Assembly (NCBI GenBank): GCA_029449245.1
Contig: JANATF010000014.1
Coordinates: forward strand, 872,501-936,500
Source: Mortierella alpina
Lineage: Eukaryota > Mortierellomycota > Mortierellomycetes > Mortierellales > Mortierellaceae
Direction of reading: 5' to 3'
DNA length: 64,000 nt
The translations under genes and the position numbers were made by a program. Within the stretch, counting starts at the first letter, position 1. Each line of letters opens with the position of its first letter. Shown here piece by piece: positions 23,101-31,553 of this stretch. The notes beneath the pieces were generated by a model. The model saw nothing but the letters and a program-made list of their open reading frames with translations. It was not told the DNA's origin and made no database searches.

Positions 23101-25606
23101 TTCTGACATGTGTGTTCCCGCGCTGGTGGGCGTCCCCGCCCTCTTTGACTGTACGGTATTGGGAGTCTGTGGAGTACTAAACGTGGTCGAGGTGCCGGCA
23201 CTGGTCGGAGAATTCTCAGTCGGAGTCATAGGACCCGCCGCATAGTTTGCAAATGCCGAATGAGGCCTTCCCTTTGATTGTGGTATAACGATGCTGGGAC
23301 TGGGTGTGCGTAGTGGTCCCATAGATAGCCTGTGCATAGAGGCCGAATAAGCCTTTTGCTGCTGCTGTTGCTGTTGCTCCTGTTGCTGATGCAGTTGCTG
23401 CTGCAGCTGTTGTTGATGATCGTACGGATTGAAGACGGCACTGCCCTGGGGCCTAAGGTTAACCTGGCTCACACTACGTCCATGAGCCGCTTCGTGGTTG
23501 TTGTGGGACTTTGGCGGATCTAGAGCGCTTTGCGAACGATTGTGCTTTGCAAGATTTTCAAGTGACAGTTGCGAATGATGAATCGGATAATGACCTTGCG
23601 TGGAGTTTGGATGTTGATCCAGCGATTGAGCCCCAAAGTTTGCAATGCTATGTCTATAGCCCTGCTGTTGTTGCTGTTGCTGCTGGTGTGCAAATTGCTG
23701 AGATGCATCGTTGACGAGCCCATATAAGGCCTGCTGCATTGGGTGGGCGACACCATGGGACGTAAACTGCTGAGAATAGTACTCTGTTGATGAGCGCGGC
23801 ATCATTCCATGCTGATAGTGCTGCTGCTGCTGCATCTCCTGGGGACGCTGCTGTCCCTGGTAAGAGCCTTGCATGGTTGACTGACTGCCAGCTTCATATC
23901 CTCCCAAACTGAGACCCGACATGTTTCCTCGAGGCAGGTGGTACGCGCTCTGCGTCCCCGAAGTGCCTCGTGGACCGTGGCTCACAGTGTCCTGCAGGTA
24001 CATCTGTCCTGGAGCCAGACCTATAGACGATCCAGACATGCCAGAGTGACGAGAATTACGCTGCTGACGTTCTTGCGGAGATGGCAACTGCTGATGCTGC
24101 TTCGTGATAGCGTCTCCAGCCAAGTTGGGCATCGAGAACCGATTCGAAAGATGACGCTCTACACCGACCTTAGCTGATGTCAGCGATCCATCAGGCCCTG
24201 AAGGGTTCAGTAGATTTGATTTATGATTGCTCGGGTGCCGCCGTTGCTGCTCTGCGTAGGTGGGGTTGTACACAGCTTCGTTGGTCACTCTTGCTGCCTC
24301 CGGCTGTGATTCAGAAGGTGCAAAAGGGTATGCTCCTGGAAGAGTCACGCCTTGGTTTGCGTTTGTCTTGACCCGACTTTGCTTCTCCACAGTATCATCT
24401 CCATGCGCACCCCCTTCACTCTTAGTTGATTGACGGCGACCCGAAGAAACTGTGAGAATCTGGCTAAAGTGCGATGAGATCTGGCTGAAACGAGACTGAG
24501 TCGACCGCTCGCTGTCCTGTGAGTTCCTTCTGTTGTCCCTGCTGTCTGCAAACTTTTGACTGGGCAGGCGGTGCGGTTGCGGTTTTGGCTGCTCTAGATC
24601 CGTCATGTCTCCAATGATTGCCTGCGGGTTACGTGAAGGTGCAGCTATTCCGTCGTCGCGGTGCCGTAGTGTCGAACATGATAAGCTCCGTTAGTATGGT
24701 CTCCAAGTTTCTCGATTCTTTTTTGATTTGTCATTGCGACAGGAGAGGATTGACATACCGGCAGAGAGAGATACGCTTGAGCAGTTTGTGGATCCGCGAT
24801 AGGGCAGACTGGTTGAGCTTGGTGAGTTGTGTTTGGCAACCTGGGTATTGACCGGCTTCCGCTTCGTGAACTTTGAGCTGTCAACAGAACTCTGTCGAGA
24901 GTGCTGACGCTGCCGACTCTGAGGCCTCGGAGATGTCGACGTGCTCTCCTGTGCAGTGTGTTCATGGCTAGCATGAAAAAGAGTGATGCGCGAGGACATG
25001 TGAGGCCATGCGAGGATCCATGGAAAAAAAAGGGACAGGGACAAGGCCATGGACTAATAGGGTACTTACAGGATCTCGACAAAGTTGGAAGGGAAACTGC
25101 CGTACACGTAATCGGGCAGAAGCGAACCTTTCCACCACCCACCATCTACCCCCGTAACAGCAAGCAAAGAAACGCGACCCGAGAGCAAAGACATTAGTCG
25201 AGAAGCCAACAACAAAATACAAAAAACAAAGTTCCGTGAGAGCCCTGTGTATCCAGCGACGCGTCTATTGGTCGTAATAAAAGCTTCGAGGCGCGTGCGC
25301 TCGTCTTACCGTTGTCGTGTACTCTGATGATATCGCCTAACAGGTTGAAAAGAAAAAAAAAGACAATTCAGAATTCAATGGACCTTTGTGGTGCATTTCA
25401 TTGAGATGGCATTGCACTGGGATGGCATGTTGATGTCGAATGGAAAGTTAAATTTTCCACATGCTGCAGTTTCTGCAGGTCGCCTTGCCCATGGAGAAGT
25501 TATTACCCTTGTTCAAGGTCAGATCGCCTTCCTCTCGGGCCATGTAGGCATACACGACTCTGACGGTGCAGACGACTGGGAGTGGATGATCGAGCAGGGC
25601 GGCCAT
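20129..25606 (-). CDS. CYK3: Cytokinesis protein Cyk3 (SH3 + transglutaminase-like)
   Basis: Cyk3 acts at the actomyosin ring and promotes septum synthesis. The SH3 domain is split over three small exons: 25606-25507 (TVRVVYAYMAREEGDLTLNK), 25336-25310 (27 nt, GDIIRVHDNG) and 25145-25070 (DGGWWKGSLLPDYVYGSFPS). An SQ/SP-rich exon follows (24967-24759), then a very long exon to 21169 and a last exon to 20129. The long exon has about 550 residues of Gln/Ser/Pro-rich disorder with poly-Gln runs, then the transglutaminase-like region: KTGEGFANLFAEMALAAGIE, VKGYVKGPMDVFSKDVPASN, HAWNVVRIDGTYRFIDCCLA. The His and Asp of the triad are there, but the position of the catalytic Cys reads GEG, so it is probably not an active enzyme, as known for Cyk3. 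Estimated length is about 1,600 residues. The junction between exons 4 and 5 is uncertain because the best acceptor (CAG at about 24622) is out of phase. Confidence 0.9.
20555..20587 (-). repeat. Hexanucleotide repeat encoding (Gly-Ser)n in CYK3
   Basis: Four to five copies of a GATCCT-type unit encode an alternating Gly-Ser run in the last exon of CYK3, within a Ser/Gly-rich linker. Confidence 0.7.
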
Positions 25607-26722
25607 GTCTCGGATGGGTGGTGCGAGAGTGGGAGAGGGGTCTCCGGAGAGAGGCGGTGGGTCGTCTTTTGAGACAGGAATGTGGGGCAGGAATGTAGGC
25701 AAGAGAACGGCGGAGAGAGAGAAAGAGCAGGAGAGCGCGTGTGGGTTTGGACGAGTGTGGGTGTAGGTGCGACTAGACAGAAGGTAGAAAGAGAGAGGAG
25801 TGAGGAGAGCGGAGAGAGGAGAGGAGCGAGAAGAGAGAAGAGAGAAGAGAAGAGAGAGGGGATGAAAGAAGAGGGTTTGGGCGGATCAGGCTACGTGTGG
25901 TGCGTTGATGAAAGAAAAGAAAAAGAAAGACGGCCAAAAGAAGGAAAGAGGCTGTAAGGTAGGGTAAGGTAAGACACGGACTACGTATGACAAACACAGT
26001 ACAGCAGACTAAGTCGGTTGTCGAGTGAAAGAGCGCGGGGGCGAGAAGGCGGCAGCGAGGGGAGTAGATCGTGCAAACGCAGATGAGCGAGGGAGACGAC
26101 TCTTGCAACAGTGCCTGTGCACCCCTGGTGGTCCACACCAGCAAGCACAAAGGGAGGGGGAGGGGACGGGGGGAGAGTAGAACGACAGGTACGGGATGAA
26201 GGGAGGGGACAGACCAAAAGAGATCCGATGACGGTGGGTGTGATGACAAGACACGGCCAAGGGGTGGGAGGTGGTTCCTGAGGCGTGTGTGTGTTCTGTT
26301 CTGTCCGTCCTGGTCTGTCGTGGGCACTGCGAGGATGATGACGATGATTAGGATGAAGACGACGACGATGATGATGATGATGTTGTTGGGAGATGAGAGA
26401 TGGGGACCGATACTTGGGTACTTATGGTCGCCGATGTGCCTGGACAGGTGTGGATCAGGAAGAGAAGAGCGGACAAAAGAAATAAAAAGGATGGGCAGGA
26501 AGCTGACGGGTGGAAACAAAGAGGACGCCATCTTGACCGAACACGCACAACAAGTGCATGCACAGGCACATGGCCATGCTCAACCACACACTGCCAGCGC
26601 GCATCAAACCTAGCCTCCTCTGCCCTTCTCATTGCTCTCTCCCCCTCCAGCCCCATCTCGCAAGACTCTCTCATGCCCTGCGGCCTGTGGCGAGGCCCAA
26701 TGCCTGCCTGCCATGGTGTGCT
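25607..26722. other. Purine/pyrimidine-asymmetric CYK3 upstream region
   Basis: No gene is visible here. From 25700 to about 26200 the plus strand is strikingly G/A-rich (gagagagg, gaagagagaag repeats), so the CYK3 transcript leader would be a long C/T tract. At 26334-26390 there is a GAT/GAC triplet microsatellite. The frames that stay open on the minus strand are Ser/Leu/Pro-only translations of the pyrimidine tract and are not convincing proteins. Confidence 0.6.
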
Positions 26723-26884
26723 GCTGCCGATCTGTCTGGCGACACCCCTCCTGAAATGCTTCGCCATCGTTGTATGCGGTGGGGGTCACCTCACCTCTCG
26801 AGACCGCCCTTCTCGCCCTCGTTAGTCCGTTCTCCCTTCCCTCCTTCCCTCCCTCTATCGCAGCGTCTTGTTTTTGTTTTTGTC

Positions 26885-27240
26885 TAGTCAGGCCAGATTC
26901 TGATATTCAGCAGCAGAAAGGACCATACAAATGATAACAGCGCAACAAACAAACAAAAAAAAAAGTACCCACAAAATCACACCTGTTGAAGGCATCGCCT
27001 TTGGCCCAGAAAGGAATGTCTGTGTGTCTCCTTGCTCATCTACTGCCTGCGTTGTTGTTGCTGTTATATTCTGCACTCTGCTGACTCGAGACTGCTCCAA
27101 CGGACAACGGCCCATATCTTCTCCTCGAGCAACAAACAGCCTTCTTCCCGTCACACCCTACGCAGACCTGGAGTGATATACAAAAAGGAGCTTTTTATGA
27201 TACAATAATACTGCAGAAATGGAATACAGGTAGAGGTGAA
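26885..27240. other. Left-flank segment of unit 1 (no assigned gene)
   Basis: The segment is homologous to 31165-31520 in unit 2 but more diverged than the ABC-F exons, with several indels around A-runs. A minus-strand frame in both copies ends in a hydrophobic stretch (GVILWVLFFLFV here) followed by AAEYQNLA/AAQYQNLV. The frame has no shared start, and its 5' parts differ. It may be the 3' untranslated region of ABC-F or downstream spacer rather than a gene. Confidence 0.4.
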
Positions 27241-27278
27241 AGATAGAATACATGAATGTAGGGTACACTCCCCCCTGT

Positions 27279-30129
27279 CTAAATAGGACGACCGGCTCCT
27301 CCGCGCATGCCCTTCTTGTTCTCGGCGACCACCGTCTTGACATACTCATCCACTCCACCCTCAAGCCGGTTCAGCTTGCCATTCTTGACTCGATACACGA
27401 CTCCAGTCTCCTCCTGAGCCCTCAGCATGCTGTCCTCATCGTCCTCATCTTCCTCGTCCTCGTCATCATCCTCACAGACTGCCCTGACAAAGTAAGCGTC
27501 GTGAGATACCAGCACGACAGCGCCCGAAAACTCCTTGAGCGCTACAATGAGACCCTGAATCGTCGCCATGTCCAGGTGATTCGTGATCTCGTCCAGCAAC
27601 AGCACCTGTGGTCCTCCATGGACACAGATCGCCAACGCCACGCGAGCCTTTTGACCTCCAGACAGCGTCGACATGGGCAAGAGCGCCGTTGGACCAGCAA
27701 TGCCAAACGATCCAAGATACTTACGTGCCATCGGCTGCGTCATGTACTCCTCCGGGAACGTGTCCATGAGGTATGTCATAGCCGACTTTGTGACCTGTCC
27801 GTCCAGCTGGTCGACATTGTGCTGTGAAAAGTATCCGATCCGAACCAAGGAGGAAAACTTCTCGACGGTGCCACTGGTAGGCAGCGCCTCGCCCGAGAGC
27901 AGAGACATGAGTGTGGACTTGCCGCATCCGTTGGGTCCAAGCAGCGCAATCCTCGACGAGTGATGGAGAGAGAGGCTGACGTTCTGGATCACGGGCTTGG
28001 ATGACGCGGGTGCACCGGGATAGGAGAACGTGACATTGTTGAGCGAGAGAAGCGTCGTGGGATTGCCGCGCAGCTCCTTGGGGGTCGGCAGCGGGATGGT
28101 CACAGACGGCTCTGGAGCCTCCTTGACAACTAGGAGACCCATGTTGAAGTGAAATCCTGGGATGTACGACTGCTTGAAGCGATGACCACTTTCCGTTTTG
28201 TTATGGCCTGCTAGTCTTTCCAGTTTCTATATGAAAATTGTATACAAGCAACGATTGGTCAGCCACCATCCCTCCATTATCATAACAATAACAGGTCTGG
28301 TCTTGATAAAATGTCATATCACAAAAAAAATGTGGTTACCTTTTGTCGAGAAGCGATAACAGCACCACGTTTATCGTCACCGGTCTTGCTCATGATGGAT
28401 CTCTGCTTGTTGATGGTGTCTTGAGCATGCTTCCGCTTCTTTTCCAGGGCAGCACTGATCCGGTCCTTCATCTTGGCTTTGTCCTCCAACTTCATCTCAT
28501 ACTCGTCATAGTTGCCAGGAAAGTAGTCGAGCTTGTGGTCGCGGAGACGGATGATTTCCTGCGTAACTGCGTTCAAGAAGCTGCGATCGTGCGAAACAAC
28601 CACAATAGTCTGGTTCTCGTCCAGGTTATGAAGCAGGTAGTTTTGCAGCCAGATGATAGCCGGCAAGTCCAAATGGCTACACAACAAAGCAAGCGCCATG
28701 TTAAGAGATGCGGACAAAACAAAACGAGTAGCACAAGCACAAAGAATAAAAACAGACATCATAGGACGACTTACTTGGTCGGCTCATCAAGCAAGAGCAA
28801 GTCGGGCTTTAAGAACAGAGCCTGAGCAAGAGCAATCCTCATCTTCCATCCTCCCGAGAACTTCTTGATCGGCAAATCCTGGTTCGCAGGCGTGAATCCC
28901 AGACCCCTCAGCAACTCACGCGCTCTAGCCTCCGCAGATTCAGCCTCGATCTGCTGCAACTTGTTGTAAACGGACTCGAGCATCTCATGCGCCTGATTGA
29001 GAATGTCCAAGGGCGGTTCAACGCCCTCGATCGGGATGGCCTCGAACGCCTCTTGAGCTGCCTTTTCCTCGGCCTCAGCCACCAGTAGTTCCTCACGAGC
29101 CTCTGCTCCGCGCTTGCCACTCCTGCGAGTCGCCAGCTTTTGTTGGGCTGCCAGTCTGACCTTCATCCTCTCCCACTCCAGCTTCTTGATACTCTTGACC
29201 AGTTGTCTCGGAAACTTGTTGATCGCCTGCTGCAACAGGTTAGACTCGCTCAAGAGCAGAGTCCTTTCCGTGTCAGCCTTGAGCACTGTTTCGACGACCG
29301 TCTGCTCATCTGGCGTCTCTGAGGGGAGCTGCTCGATGTACAAAGTCCTGAGATTGAGAGGGAACCCGATCAGCTGGCCGTACCCGATGGCTTTGAGCAG
29401 AGTCGATTTCCCTGTTCCGTTGCGACCGATGAGTCCATACATGGTGCCGGACTTGAACCAGAGGCGGGTGTCCTGGAGCAAAGGTTGGCCGCCAATGTTG
29501 ATATTGACTTGCTTGAGGTCGACCTCCTTGGACAGAGTTTCTATGGTCTCCTCGTGGAATCGCGACTGCTGCGAGAAGGCTTCGACAAATGCATCCTCGC
29601 CCATAAAGGCCTCTCTGCCGATCACCGGCGAAGCCCCTCCTGCTCCGTTGGACACTACTGACGAGGATGTTCCGGGCGATGAAGAGGTCGAGGATGACTT
29701 TGCAGCAAGCTTTTTGGCGGCCTTGGAAAGCTTGACCGGTTTCGATTTGACTGGCTTTTTGGACTGGGGAGACGCACTGCCGGTCGTTTTGTCGTCTGAT
29801 CCACTGGAGTCGCTCTCAGTCTCGCCATTCTCCTGGACCTTGTCAGCGATGGTGATCTTGGTGAGACCAGCGTGGACCTTGGCAAGATGCTCGCCAGTCG
29901 CGTCGGTGTTGGTAGTGGACGAAAACTGATCCTGGAGCGAGGCGTAGAAGGCATCGAGGGCACTGTCGTCGAGTCCAGCGTCGACGAGAAAGTGCTCGGT
30001 GTCGTTGCGCAGGGCCGAGACATCCGCAAAAGACTGACCGTCGACGATGGAGGCGAGGTAGTTTTGGATGTCGGCGTCGAGCGTGGCGACTCCAGGCAGC
30101 CTTGCTATGAATGTCGTTGCGCTGACCAT
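27279..30129 (-). CDS. ABC-F ATPase, GCN20/ABCF3-like, copy 1
   Basis: A soluble twin-cassette ABC-F protein with no membrane domain, of the family that binds ribosomes or ribosome-associated partners. Three exons join exactly (30129-28775, 28676-28340, 28226-27279), giving 879 residues. Residues 1-90 resemble the ABCF3 N-terminal helical domain. A Lys/Ser-rich linker follows (110-165). Cassette 1 has Walker A GRNGTGKST (235-243), signature FSGGWKMRIALAQAL and Walker B LLLLDEPTNHLD, which crosses the first intron. Cassette 2 has GPNGCGKST (661-669), IGYFSQHNVDQLD, signature LSGGQKARVALA and LLLDEITNHLD. The C-terminus has an acidic run, then a basic tail ending GGAGRPI. In yeast, Gcn20 works with Gcn1 to activate Gcn2; that role is inferred only. 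The second cassette has Ile where family members have Pro (DEITNHLD). By eye it differs from copy 2 at about 26 residues. Confidence 0.92.
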
Positions 30130-30449
30130 CTTGAGCTTAGGATAAAGAAACAGAGAGAGAGCGGAAGAATGCGGGCCGATGGGGAAAGACAGACGATACT
30201 GGATGGACTGCCTGCTTGATGCGAAAAGTGTGTGTCCGTGTGCTTTTGGGGCGATGTATGCGTGGGTATGCAACGTATGAAAGAAAAAGTAACGAGGCTG
30301 TGTCTGGAGTTATATATCGCGGTGTGGGTCTCACAGGCAAACAAAAGAGCAGTCCCCCGCAGCCCGTGTTTCTCCAACTGCTCCACTCCCGCAGCAAATA
30401 GTAGATTGCAAAACGTGGTCTCTGCGGCTGTGCTCGTTGGAGAGGCTGT
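30130..30449 (-). promoter_or_regulatory. Promoter region of ABC-F copy 1
   Basis: About 320 bp upstream of the ABC-F ATG and downstream of the broken gene remnant. It is homologous to 34406-34738 in the second unit, including a shared block (aacaaaagagcagtccccc). A TATA-like element (agttatatatcgc, plus strand at about 30308) lies about 180 bp upstream of the ATG. Copy 2 carries a roughly 20-bp insertion near its far end. Confidence 0.45.
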
Positions 30450-30990
30450 GGCACCACCCTCGCATATCATGGCACGGTGCATATACGGGCGGTCTGCTGC
30501 TGCTGCACCGTCGACTCGCCATGCATCTTGATCTCGACATCAACGAACAGCGGATACTAACTCAGTCGGAAGAGGTCTATAAAGACGATATAAAAATCAC
30601 TTGTCAATGGAGAAACTTTTGAGCCTATCAAACAAATGGTGTAACAAACAAAGGAACCGTCTCCTTCCTTACATCTTGATAAAACTCATCGGCACAGAGG
30701 CGCACGATCGTCTCGTCATCACAGCAGCTGTCGAGCATAAAGACATATCCACACCGTATGTGGATGAACGCTTTAGAGATGCCTGACCACACCCTCGGAT
30801 CCGCCCGCAGTTGCCGTTCAATGGACTGGACAGAGTTCTGGATGTTGTCGTCCAAAACTGGGATCGATTCTTCAGCCATCGTGGGCTCGACCAGCTTCTT
30901 GGTCAGCCAGGATTCTAGTAGCCTGCAGATCACATTGGTCTTTGCATTGCCATGCGAGGCCAAATAAAGAATATATGGATCCATACGCGT
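30450..30990 (-). pseudogene. Truncated duplicate of the unknown gene at 34739-36593
   Basis: This remnant matches the third exon of the intact gene (SHGNAKTNVICRLLESWL... to ADEFYQD) with only a few substitutions, and keeps the splice donor (GTAAGG) and next acceptor (TTAG). Exons 1 and 2 are missing because the duplication ended inside the preceding intron. In the last exon a deletion of about 110 bp, compared with the other copy, removes the sequence after the poly-Gln codons and shifts the frame, so it would end prematurely. A cryptic start upstream of the junction leaves a frame of 137 codons open through the retained exon. I regard it as a non-functional by-product of the duplication. 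A transcript is possible. Confidence 0.8.
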
Positions 30991-31553
30991 GAAGAGGGCT
31001 GCCGATCTGTCTGGCGACATCTTCCTGGAATGCTTCGCCATTGTTGTATGCGGTGGGGGGTCGCCTCACCTCTCGAGACCGCCCTTCTCGCCCTCGTTAG
31101 TCCGTTCTCCCTTCCCTCCCTCCCTCCCTCCCTCTATCGCAGCGTCTTGTTTTTGTTTTTGTCTAGTCAGACCAGATTCTGATATTGAGCAGCAGAAAAG
31201 CGCCATACAAATGACCACAGCGCAATAAACAAAAAAAGAAAAGAAAAAGCTACCCACAAAAGCACACCTGGTGGAGGCATCGCCTTTGGCTCAGAAAGGA
31301 ATGTTTGTGTCGTCTCCTTGTGCCTGCTTTGCTGTTGCTTATATTCTGCACTCTGCTGACTCGAGACTGCTCCAACGGGCAACGGCCCATATCTTCTCCT
31401 CGAGCAACAAAAAGCCTTCTTCCCGTCACACCCTACGCAGACCTGGAGTGGTATACAAAAAGGAGCTTTTTATGATACAATAATGCTGCAGAAATGGAAT
31501 ACAGGTAGAGGTGAAAGATAGAATACATGAATATAGGGTACACTCCCCCCTGT

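Larger units (their letters stand above)
26723..30990. repeat. Tandem duplication, unit 1 (about 4.27 kb)
   Basis: This is the left copy of a direct tandem duplication; the right copy is 30998-35410. Unit 1 starts at gctgccgatctgtctggcga, which recurs at the start of unit 2. It contains a shared non-coding left flank, ABC-F copy 1, its promoter, and a truncated copy of the gene of unknown family. Similarity ends near 30985, inside what is an intron in the intact gene of unit 2. Left-flank lengths from unit start to ABC-F stop are almost the same in the two units (about 556 bp). Confidence 0.9.

Noticed and set aside
25773-26531. 252-codon Ser/Leu/Pro-rich minus-strand frame upstream of CYK3
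   Set aside because: It is a translation of a C/T-only tract, with no domain, and overlaps the likely CYK3 leader.
29114-29929. 271-codon frames antisense to the ABC-F genes (also 33390-34205)
   Set aside because: Present in both copies only because the ABC-F exons are duplicated; composition is a codon shadow.
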